Positions 1 to 5,769 of a stretch of 9,332 bases of DNA are shown in pieces. The number at the start of each line of letters is the position of its first letter. The first letter of the stretch is position 1. The notes beneath the pieces were generated by a model. The model was not told the DNA's origin, searched no databases, and saw only the letters and a list, made by a program, of their open reading frames with translations. Both the position numbers and the translations under genes were made by a program. Origin of the DNA: Nitrososphaera sp. (GTDB taxonomy: Archaea > Thermoproteota > Nitrososphaeria > Nitrososphaerales > Nitrososphaeraceae); the NCBI GenBank assembly GCA_022545875.1, contig JAKEIF010000128.1:1-9332 (forward strand), in the 5' to 3' direction.

Positions 1-618
1 CATGACATGGACATCGTGACAATGAGCATCACCGGAACAGGAGGAACCAAGGCGCTTCAAAAAGCCGTACAACTTGCCTATGACGAATATGGCATCATCC
101 TTGTTGCTGCCGTGGGCAACGGCGGTAGCGGCGATGTGCTGTACCCAGCTGCGTATGAAGAGGTGATAGGCGTAGGGTCTGTAACTGAAGATAGCGAAAA
201 GTCATCGTTCTCGCGGACCGGAGAGGAAGTCGAGCTAGTGGCTCCTGGTTCGGGTATCAAGTCTGCTGCAATAGATGGAAAGTATCGAGTTACCAGTGGA
301 ACTTCGATGGCCACGCCGTTTGTCACTGGGGCAGCCGCCTTGGTGCTTGAAACCGACGAAACAATGTGGGAAGCTTCCGGAGCTGTGGATGGCGATGGTG
401 AATGGACTAATGACGAGGTAAGGTCAGTGCTAAGAAATACCGCCATAGATCTGGGAGATGAGGGGGTTGACGAAGAATTCGGTTACGGCTTGCTAAACCT
501 AGAGTTTCCTGAAGTAGACGAACATGACATTGTTTCTGTATCTACGGGAGACGAACCCGCGGTCTATGCTGTAGACTCAGACGCATTGTGGGCAAGGTTT
601 GTACTTTCATTAGGATAG
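1..618 (+). CDS. Subtilisin-like serine protease (S8 family), 3' part
   Basis: This is the C-terminal part of a subtilase. The frame is open to the left edge (His-Asp precede the first visible Met) and DMDIVTMS resembles the internal 'DVINMSLG' strand of the family, so the Met at 7 is not the start. The oxyanion-hole Asn lies in AAVGNGG (Asn codon 118-120). The catalytic Ser lies in SGTSMATP (Ser codon 304-306). The catalytic Asp and His must lie left of the window. NDEVRSVLRNTAIDLG and FGYGLLNL are the family's closing helices. Between the Ser helix and that segment is an acidic stretch (codons about 349-420, including DGDGEW) longer than the usual short loop, possibly a calcium site (inference). 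After the domain only about 35 residues follow, with no C-terminal anchor. Subtilases of this kind are normally exported and degrade extracellular or cell-surface proteins; the signal peptide is not visible here. Confidence 0.93.
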   Translation, partial: HDMDIVTMSITGTGGTKALQKAVQLAYDEYGIILVAAVGNGGSGDVLYPAAYEEVIGVGSVTEDSEKSSFSRTGEEVELVAPGSGIKSAAIDGKYRVTSGTSMATPFVTGAAALVLETDETMWEASGAVDGDGEWTNDEVRSVLRNTAIDLGDEGVDEEFGYGLLNLEFPEVDEHDIVSVSTGDEPAVYAVDSDALWARFVLSLG

Positions 619-656
619 CCCCAAGGTAACAAGCAGCTTTGGCAATCCCAATTGAA

Positions 657-666
657 CATTAAATAC
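657..666 (+). promoter_or_regulatory. TATA box of the response regulator gene
   Basis: CATTAAATAC is centred about 26 nt before the ATG at 688. This is the spacing expected for a leaderless archaeal transcript. It decides the start of the next gene: an in-frame TTG at 652 would put this box inside the coding region. Confidence 0.55.
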
Positions 667-687
667 GATGCTCTTCCAAAATGTATT

Positions 688-1074
688 ATGGGACTAAGAA
701 ATCCCAATGTCCGCTCCATCATGATTATCGAGGATGAGGATGATGTTCTCCAGGTTTACAAGGAGTATTTGGAAAGAAAGGGGTATGTAGTAGAAGCGAG
801 TGCCCCTACCGCCAATGACGCGGTAAAGGATTACGAGACATACAAACCTGATGTGACTTTGATGGATTACCGCCTACCAGGATATATGAATGGCCTTGAA
901 GCAGCGGAAAAAATATTGAGGATAAATCCTTCGGCCACGATCCTGATGGTGACTGCTTTTGAAAGTATCAAGGACGAGCTTGAGAGAAATCCTTTCCTTT
1001 CTGACAAGAAGATTTTCGTCGTTAGAAAGCCCGTCAGAATGGCAAATCTTGTAAAAACCATTTCAAATTTGTAA
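688..1074 (+). CDS. Stand-alone response regulator receiver (CheY-like) protein
   Basis: This 128-aa protein is a single REC domain with no output domain. Numbered from ATG 688, the acidic pocket is Glu15-Asp16 in IIEDEDD. The phospho-acceptor is Asp60 in LMDYRLPG (codon 865-867). The conserved Thr is Thr89 in VTAFE, and the Lys-Pro pair is Lys114-Pro115 in VVRKPV. All key residues are present, so it should be phosphorylated by a histidine kinase, none of which is encoded nearby. ATG 688 is preferred over TTG 652 because a TATA-like box lies at 657-666 and because REC domains normally start only a few residues before the first beta strand. It sits 69 bp after the protease gene and has its own promoter. 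Lacking an effector domain, it probably acts by protein contact, as a phospho-relay or chemotaxis/transcription modulator; the partner is unknown. Confidence 0.92.
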   Translation: MGLRNPNVRSIMIIEDEDDVLQVYKEYLERKGYVVEASAPTANDAVKDYETYKPDVTLMDYRLPGYMNGLEAAEKILRINPSATILMVTAFESIKDELERNPFLSDKKIFVVRKPVRMANLVKTISNL

Positions 1075-1119
1075 GTTCTGTATCATGTCAGCATTGGAGA
1101 AAATAGGCTAAAGTTGTGC

Positions 1120-1133
1120 ATGCTTCGCATTTT
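1120..1133 (+). terminator. Weak hairpin plus T-stretch after the response regulator gene
   Basis: ATGC-TTC-GCAT forms a 4-bp stem ending in TTTT, 45 nt after the response regulator stop. The stem is short and the T run is only four, so this is a weak candidate. Confidence 0.2.
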
Positions 1134-1150
1134 AAAAACAAAAAATAAAA

Positions 1151-1197
1151 AAACGTAATAAATGAGCGCGATAATTATAGAAACGTTAGAAATTATA
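1151..1197. repeat. Short direct repeats in the AT-rich region before the TFB gene
   Basis: AAACGT occurs at 1151-1156 and again at 1181-1186, and AATTATA occurs at 1173-1179 and 1191-1197. They lie just downstream of an A-tract (about 1134-1153) and upstream of the TATA candidates. They could be operator half-sites for control of the TFB gene. Low sequence complexity makes chance repeats likely. Confidence 0.25.
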
Positions 1198-1209
1198 ACT
1201 AATGGTGTG

Positions 1210-1237
1210 TTTATAAGTTCGTATTGCGCATAAGATG
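1210..1237 (+). promoter_or_regulatory. Two TATA-like boxes before the TFB gene
   Basis: TTTATAAG (1210-1217) has the better TATA sequence and would give a leader of about 18 nt. GCATAAGATG (1228-1237) is centred about 26 nt before ATG 1258 and would give a leaderless transcript, as in most neighbouring genes. Either or both may be used. The 1075-1257 gap otherwise holds A-tracts and short repeats only. Confidence 0.5.
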
Positions 1238-1257
1238 TTACCGCAATTTTAACAGAC

Positions 1258-2160
1258 ATGCAAACTTCGATATTATGTGGTATATGCAAAAGCAATAGGA
1301 CGGTAACCGATCCAGAGTCTGGAGAAGTCATCTGCAGGAACTGTGGTATCGTGATTTCCGATAAGATACTTGAAACCCGTCCCGAGTGGAGAGCATTTTC
1401 ATCTGAGGAATTCAACGGCAGGAGCCGAGCTGGAATTCCAAGCTCACTTGCCCGTCATGACATGGGTCTTTCGACTGTAATTGGAAAAACGAACAAGGAT
1501 GCAAGCGGCAGGGTGATCGACGTAGCCATGCGTTCGACAATGGGCAGGCTGCGAGCATGGGACTTTCGTACACAGGCACATTCGCCTACTGATAGGAACT
1601 TGCGACAGGCCTTTTCCGAGCTGGACAGGCTAAGGGACAAACTTGGAGTCTCTGATGCCGTTGTAGAAAAAACCGCGTACATCTACAGGAAGGCTCAGGA
1701 AAGAGGGCTCGTAAGGGGAAGAACGATTTCGGCTACTGTAGGCGCTGCGTTGTACATCGCATGCAGAGAAACAGGTACTTCAAGGACCCTTAAGGATATT
1801 GCCCAGATCGGGAACATGAAGCGAAAGGATCTTGCAAGGATCTACCGGCTTGTGGTGATGGAGCTTGACCTAAAAATCCCGTTGATAGATCCCATGAAAT
1901 GCATAACTCGGGTTGCAAACAAGGCCAACCTCAGCGAGCGGACAAAAAGGTCGGCTGTAGAAATCATGAAACATGTTACCAAGAGCGGGATATCTGCAGG
2001 TAAAGACCCCATGGGTCTTGCAGCCTCTGTACTTTACATAGCTTGCCTTAACATGGGTGAGAATAGAACGCAGACAGACATTGCAGACGCAGCAGGGGTG
2101 ACTGAAGTTACCGTCAGAAATCGGTACAAGAATTTGAAGGGACAACTCGCCTTCAATTAA
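1258..2160 (+). CDS. tfb: Transcription initiation factor B (TFB, TFIIB homologue)
   Basis: TFB bridges TBP bound to the TATA box and RNA polymerase, and directs open-complex formation. This 300-aa protein has the full family layout. An N-terminal zinc ribbon has Cys7, Cys10, Cys26 and Cys29 (CGIC and CRNC). The B-reader/B-linker follows with RPEWRAF around Trp43-Arg44. Two cyclin-like repeats follow at about 105-195 (GAALYIACRETG near its middle) and about 205-297 (AASVLYIACLNMG). The repeats end in a TEVTVRNRYKNL helix-turn-helix that would contact the BRE. Length is normal for archaeal TFB. Thaumarchaeal genomes typically carry several TFB paralogues (established knowledge), so this may be a condition-specific one rather than the general factor; the sequence alone cannot tell. 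Its long 183-bp AT-rich upstream region suggests it is itself regulated. A T7 terminator follows, so it is probably monocistronic. Confidence 0.97.
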   Translation: MQTSILCGICKSNRTVTDPESGEVICRNCGIVISDKILETRPEWRAFSSEEFNGRSRAGIPSSLARHDMGLSTVIGKTNKDASGRVIDVAMRSTMGRLRAWDFRTQAHSPTDRNLRQAFSELDRLRDKLGVSDAVVEKTAYIYRKAQERGLVRGRTISATVGAALYIACRETGTSRTLKDIAQIGNMKRKDLARIYRLVVMELDLKIPLIDPMKCITRVANKANLSERTKRSAVEIMKHVTKSGISAGKDPMGLAASVLYIACLNMGENRTQTDIADAAGVTEVTVRNRYKNLKGQLAFN

Positions 2161-2164
2161 TTCC

Positions 2165-2173
2165 TCTTTTTTT
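2165..2173 (+). terminator. Poly-T archaeal terminator after TFB
   Basis: A TC followed by seven T (2167-2173) lies just after the TFB stop codon. Archaeal RNA polymerase terminates at T-runs without needing a hairpin. Confidence 0.6.
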
Positions 2174-2195
2174 GATTCGTTCAACTTAGCATGGA

Positions 2196-2208
2196 CTAAC
2201 AGTGTTAG
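2196..2208. promoter_or_regulatory. Perfect 13-bp palindrome, candidate operator of the CDF gene
   Basis: CTAACA-G-TGTTAG is a perfect 6-1-6 inverted repeat. It lies 20 bp upstream of the TATA-like box of the metal transporter gene and downstream of the TFB terminator. The position suits a dimeric regulator, activating or metal-responsive (inference). Confidence 0.4.
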
Positions 2209-2228
2209 CTCGTGGAAACACAAAATGC

Positions 2229-2236
2229 CTAAATAA
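2229..2236 (+). promoter_or_regulatory. TATA box of the CDF transporter gene
   Basis: CTAAATAA is centred about 27 nt before the GTG at 2260. This supports a leaderless transcript starting at that GTG; no Shine-Dalgarno sequence is visible. Confidence 0.55.
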
Positions 2237-2259
2237 CAAGTTCCCGAACCGAGACCAGA

Positions 2260-3687
2260 GTGGCAGCTAATTCGCTGACGACGGCTGACGTAGGGGCCAT
2301 CAAGCGAAGAACCTTACGGATTTCCCTCATCGCCATCTCTTCAGTCTTTGTGTTTGAATTCGTAGCGGGGACAATTACGAATAGCCTTGCCCTGCTGACT
2401 GATAGCGCACACGCGTTGCTAGACGCAGTTGTCACCGTAGTGCTGATAATTGCAACGACTCTTGCACTGAAGCCCAGAGACGTCGACCACACTTATGGCC
2501 ACGGAAAGATCGAAACAATAGGAGGGTTTATTGGCGGAACAGCGCTGTTTGTCGTAGCCGTATTTTTCATTTATGAGGCCGTCGCTAGAATTGCATTTTC
2601 TGATTCCACTCCACTCGTACGGCCCGCCACCATAGGTTTCATCGCGATAGTATATACGCTTGCAGTCGATGTCTTTCGAATAATAATTCTACGCAGTGCC
2701 GGCAGGAAAACCGGTGCAGCAACTATTAAGGCTGACTTGTATCACTCGGTTGCAGACCTCGCATCAACTGCAGTAGCACTTGCGGGCCTATGGCTCGCTA
2801 CTGCAGGATTTAGTCAAGGTGACTCTATTGCCGCAATCATTCTAGGGGGAGTGCTGTCTTACCTTAGCGTTAGATTTGTCTATCATAACGCAATTGAGCT
2901 TACCGACGTCATATCTCCAAATCTTGTCACGCGCCTGCGCCTCGCGGCGAGTGAAACAGAGGGAGTACTTGAATGCAAGGACATCAAAGTGCGCAGAGTA
3001 GGAAGGGATGTATTCGTAGATGTCACAATATCGCTGCGCGCACATTTGAGTTTTGGAAATGCACATCATACCAGCGACATGGTGGAGGAAAATATTGCAA
3101 GAACTATCGAGGATGCCGGGTTTCGCAGCTCATCCGGAGACATCAATGTCCATTTTGAGCCCATTAGTCAGGACAACTCTCCTGAATCAATAGTTGAAAT
3201 GGCCGCGGGAATGATTCACGGCGTAAGAGGAGTCCATAACATACTAGTATCAAAGGTCAACGGCGTCAATTCTATCGGTGTTTCGCTCCATATTCAAGTA
3301 AACAGAGATGCATCTTTGACAGAGGCTCATGCTCTCGCCGATGCTGTCGAGGAATCTATACGAAAGCACCTGAGTACAGTCGACAACATAACGGTCCATC
3401 TTGAGCCTCATATCGCTGAACTGGGGGTGCAGCCCGCATCAAGCGAAGTAAAGGAATCCATCAGAAATATGGTGCTTGACAGAAATGACGTCGAACGCGT
3501 CGGAAAAATTGCTGTCTATGCGACTGAGCAGAACATACTAAAAATCGATATGGGATGTGTATTGAAGAAAGATTCGAAGGCAGATATGACAATTGAGCAA
3601 ATTCATGACCGTGTTTCAGAGATAGAGAAGCAAATCCGAGAAAAATACCCGGGATCTATCGTAACTATCCATGTGGAACCTAACTAG
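2260..3687 (+). CDS. Cation diffusion facilitator (Zn-type) with three C-terminal dimerisation-like domains
   Basis: This is a CDF-family metal/proton antiporter in the cytoplasmic membrane, exporting divalent metal. The first 215 residues hold six predicted membrane helices (about 18-40, 44-70, 85-112, 122-145, 154-183, 188-212). The transport site is HxxxD in helix 2 (His51, Asp55 in DSAHALLD) and HxxxD in helix 5 (His162, Asp166 in DLYHSVAD). That HD/HD set resembles zinc-selective members such as the ZnT group. YGHGK (79-83), the conserved motif after helix 2, is present. The protein has 475 residues against about 300 for typical members. The extra length is three successive cytoplasmic units, each ending in an HxEP motif: VHFEP (297-301), VHLEP (379-383) and IHVEP (470-474). 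The first two also share a His-rich helix (NAHHTSD; EAHALAD). GTG start is supported by the TATA box. Downstream 175 bp separate it from the next gene, so it is probably monocistronic. Confidence 0.93.
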   Translation: MAANSLTTADVGAIKRRTLRISLIAISSVFVFEFVAGTITNSLALLTDSAHALLDAVVTVVLIIATTLALKPRDVDHTYGHGKIETIGGFIGGTALFVVAVFFIYEAVARIAFSDSTPLVRPATIGFIAIVYTLAVDVFRIIILRSAGRKTGAATIKADLYHSVADLASTAVALAGLWLATAGFSQGDSIAAIILGGVLSYLSVRFVYHNAIELTDVISPNLVTRLRLAASETEGVLECKDIKVRRVGRDVFVDVTISLRAHLSFGNAHHTSDMVEENIARTIEDAGFRSSSGDINVHFEPISQDNSPESIVEMAAGMIHGVRGVHNILVSKVNGVNSIGVSLHIQVNRDASLTEAHALADAVEESIRKHLSTVDNITVHLEPHIAELGVQPASSEVKESIRNMVLDRNDVERVGKIAVYATEQNILKIDMGCVLKKDSKADMTIEQIHDRVSEIEKQIREKYPGSIVTIHVEPN

Positions 3688-3811
3688 CGGATATCAAAAA
3701 GTCACTCCATTAGAAGTGATGGATCTTATCTGCTATTCCGTTATTGTAAATAGTTGTCAATAGGTCGCCAAGGGCTTGAAACGTGGCATTCTCGTCGCTC
3801 CAGCCTGAGGC
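3688..3811. other. Intergenic stretch without a recognisable gene
   Basis: No coding frame with convincing composition is seen. A 5-bp stem (TCACT 3702-3706 with AGTGA 3715-3719, 8-nt loop) follows the CDF stop by 14 nt, but it has no T-run after it. It may help end the transcript or mean nothing. Confidence 0.3.
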
Positions 3812-3821
3812 AAAGTTTATT
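3812..3821 (+). promoter_or_regulatory. TATA-like box of the NAD(P)HX dehydratase gene
   Basis: AAAGTTTATT predicts transcription starting near 3843. That gives a leader of about 20 nt to ATG 3863. GTG 3854, TTG 3857 and TTG 3848 are closer in-frame alternatives. Confidence 0.45.
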
Positions 3822-3836
3822 CAGTCAATTCAGGTA

Positions 3837-3849
3837 AACGAGCCTCGTT
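3837..3849. promoter_or_regulatory. Perfect 13-bp palindrome over the predicted start site of nnrD
   Basis: AACGAG-C-CTCGTT is a perfect 6-1-6 inverted repeat covering the predicted transcription start (about 3843). A protein bound here would block initiation; alternatively it forms a hairpin in the 5' leader. Confidence 0.3.
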
Positions 3850-3862
3850 GGCTGTGTTGACG

Positions 3863-4708
3863 ATGAATTCAAAGCTTGCAAGACGGCTCTTGCCACCGCG
3901 CAAGTCGGACTCTAAGAAGGGAGACAACGGCACTGTCCTCGTCGCCGGCGGCAGCAGGTTTTATCACGGAGCCCCGATTCTTGCGTCCGCGGCAGCACTC
4001 AGGTCAGGCTCCGATCTGGTGTATACCGCAGTTCCTAGATCGATTGTCAATCCGGTCAGGGCCTTTTCTCCAACCATCATTGCACTCCCACTTCCAGATG
4101 ACAAGCTTACTGTGGGATCTGCCAACAGGCTGGTAGCAATGCTGCCAAAGCATACGGACAGCGCCGCTGTAGGTATGGGAATGAGCATTGCCGGGCCTGA
4201 ATCGATTATTGCGGTTGTAAGGAAATTGAAACAGGCCGGCACGAAACTCTTGCTCGATGCATCAGCACTCATTCCAGAAATATTGCCTGAAATCTCCGGT
4301 ACAGGATCAATCGTTACCCCGCATGCGGGAGAATACCTGCGCCTATTTCAGAGCAACCCCGGCAAAACTGAAAAAGAGAGGCTCGCAAATGTTTCCGCAG
4401 TTGCAAAAAGGCACGAGATTACGGTGCTTCTCAAGGGACCTGTTGATGTTGTATCTGACGGAAAGAAAACGGGCGTAAATCGCATACACAACTGTGCCAT
4501 GACTGTCGGCGGAACCGGAGATGTGCTATCCGGACTTACCGCTGGGCTAATGACAAGAACCGCGCCCTTCCATGCGGCTCTACTTGGTGCCTACATTAAT
4601 GGCGTTGCAGGGAACTTGGCGTACAAAAAGATGGGATTGCACCTGATGGCAACAGACATTCTTGACAATCTGTCTGCAGCAATGAAGCCATTTGACAGAA
4701 TCAATTGA
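3863..4708 (+). CDS. nnrD: ADP-dependent NAD(P)H-hydrate dehydratase (YjeF C-terminal / NnrD)
   Basis: The enzyme repairs damaged nicotinamide cofactors, converting the S form of NADHX or NADPHX back to NAD(P)H using ADP (established for the family). This 281-aa protein is a ribokinase-like single domain. KGDNGTVLVAGGS (19-31) and the helix with AAALRSGSDLV (43-53) match the family N-terminus. VTPHAGEY (151-158), LLKGPVDVV (189-197) and the catalytic GGTGDVLSG (216-224, Asp220) are all present. Two usual motifs deviate: GPGLG is VGMGMS (103-108), and LDADAL is LDASAL (131-136), with Ser for the second Asp. The epimerase (NnrE) domain often fused at the N-terminus is absent here, so it must be encoded elsewhere or be missing. 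ATG 3863 is chosen as the start; the frame also offers GTG 3854, TTG 3857 and TTG 3848. The 3' end overlaps the convergent DHH gene by 8 nt. Confidence 0.9.
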   Translation: MNSKLARRLLPPRKSDSKKGDNGTVLVAGGSRFYHGAPILASAAALRSGSDLVYTAVPRSIVNPVRAFSPTIIALPLPDDKLTVGSANRLVAMLPKHTDSAAVGMGMSIAGPESIIAVVRKLKQAGTKLLLDASALIPEILPEISGTGSIVTPHAGEYLRLFQSNPGKTEKERLANVSAVAKRHEITVLLKGPVDVVSDGKKTGVNRIHNCAMTVGGTGDVLSGLTAGLMTRTAPFHAALLGAYINGVAGNLAYKKMGLHLMATDILDNLSAAMKPFDRIN

Positions 4709-5699
4709 GTTTTGACAAATAGGATTCCAGTGCCTTGACTATTTCCGCAATGGCAGCCAGGTCTCCGTTCTTCTCCGGTATTGCATGTAGAAACCCTCCT
4801 GCGGCGCCAGCGTGACCTCCTCCCTCTTTAAACTCAAGGGCAATCTTGCTGCAGTCTATTTCAGAGGGTGCGTCATCCTTCCTTCTAATGCTAACCTTTC
4901 CATCGTCGGTGAATCCTATGGCGACATGAACTGGTGATTCGTCCATGATCCTTCCAAGCAGAATAGAGCGATTAACAAATGACTCGGACTTTGCGATCGC
5001 AAGACGGATGCCTCCGGGGTAGCGTTCGGAAAGGAATTCTCTGCTAGTCATCGCCGCAACGGACTTTGCTATGGATTCCTCTATCAACTTTGAAGCGTCC
5101 ATGACGTCGGCCTGCATCCGGCTGTCCCACAGGATACCTTTGACGACGCTTTCTAGGATGACGTTGTGAAGCCTGTCCCTGAGGTTGGGGAATCCTAAGT
5201 AATATGAGATAAGGGCAGTCAGCGGCGGTATGGGAAACTTGACGGAATCTGGAAAATCGGTACGATGCGCAATCGCGGCAAGCTGCGCCGCCAGCTTGTT
5301 GTCAGGAAGGAATTTCTCAGTACAAAGCTCCGATGCGCATTTTTTTACACCGTTTTTTTCTGAGAATAATACCAGGTCGCATATCGGCTCAATCGCTTTC
5401 CTTGGCCCATCCGGCCACAGGTGATGATCCAGCCAGATATTTTTGCATCCTTTTTCCTTTGCATATTGAAGAGCTCGAAGAATCGGCATATAGCTTTCCT
5501 CGTTCACTCCTATGTCTGCAATAATTATGGTGCTGGCGCCTTCAAGCACCTTTGACTCTATAGTCTTGGCAGCTGCCGTCATTTTTTCAAGACCATAGTT
5601 TGTCAGAAAAACCTCAGATTGCGGAAACGCGATTTTGAGGATGGCAGCAGAGAATATCCCATCTACATCCTGTTCGTGTGAAAAAACTAAGACGCCCAA
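4701..5699 (-). CDS. DHH/DHHA1 family phosphoesterase
   Basis: The DHH superfamily uses two metal ions (usually Mn) to cleave phosphodiester bonds: RecJ-type exonucleases, nanoRNases, or cyclic-dinucleotide phosphodiesterases. This 332-aa protein has the expected motifs. Motif I is SHEQDVDG (His8, Asp11, Asp13). Motif II is IADIG (Asp62), and motif III is WLDHH (Asp91-His92-His93). Motif IV is probably HRTD (Asp148). The C-terminal DHHA1 domain carries GGGHAGAAGG (His296 of the GGGH). All metal ligands are present. There is no CBS, PAS or membrane segment, which argues against a GdpP-type enzyme; a RecJ-like or short-oligonucleotide hydrolase is more likely, but the substrate cannot be assigned. 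The start is TTG at 5699, the only start codon between the upstream in-frame stop and motif I. It lies about 27 nt after a TATA-like box on this strand. Confidence 0.9.
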   Translation of the reverse strand: MGVLVFSHEQDVDGIFSAAILKIAFPQSEVFLTNYGLEKMTAAAKTIESKVLEGASTIIIADIGVNEESYMPILRALQYAKEKGCKNIWLDHHLWPDGPRKAIEPICDLVLFSEKNGVKKCASELCTEKFLPDNKLAAQLAAIAHRTDFPDSVKFPIPPLTALISYYLGFPNLRDRLHNVILESVVKGILWDSRMQADVMDASKLIEESIAKSVAAMTSREFLSERYPGGIRLAIAKSESFVNRSILLGRIMDESPVHVAIGFTDDGKVSIRRKDDAPSEIDCSKIALEFKEGGGHAGAAGGFLHAIPEKNGDLAAIAEIVKALESYLSKLN

Positions 5700-5721
5700 T
5701 GATCGAGCGTTGTCTCAAGTG

Positions 5722-5732
5722 CTTTTATAATC
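5722..5732. promoter_or_regulatory. Shared, nearly symmetrical TATA box between divergent genes
   Basis: CTTTTATAATC is the only good TATA element in the 70-bp gap. Read on the minus strand it predicts a start near 5701, 2 nt from the TTG of the DHH gene. Read on the plus strand it predicts a start near 5753, 17 nt before the dehydrogenase ATG. Confidence 0.55.
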
Positions 5733-5769
5733 CAACCGATCCCCAACGTTTTTCAAACCATCTCTCTAC

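Noticed and set aside
78..446. Minus-strand open frame opposite the subtilase.
   Set aside because: It is the antisense shadow of a well-supported catalytic domain and is Ser/Thr/Pro-rich as expected for such shadows.
652..687. TTG start at 652 for the response regulator (12 more residues).
   Set aside because: It would include the TATA-like box at 657-666 in the coding region. ATG 688 sits 26 nt after that box and is nearer the first strand of the receiver fold.
1083..1415. Minus-strand open frame of 110 codons across the TFB upstream region.
   Set aside because: It overlaps the start of a clear TFB gene, and its translation is low-complexity hydrophobic sequence from AT-rich DNA with no recognisable domain.
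3716..3808. Possible C/D box guide RNA (GTGATGG near 3716, CTGA near 3805).
   Set aside because: The spacing of about 90 nt is longer than usual for archaeal C/D RNAs, the C box is imperfect, and no clear internal D'/C' boxes or flanking stem were seen.
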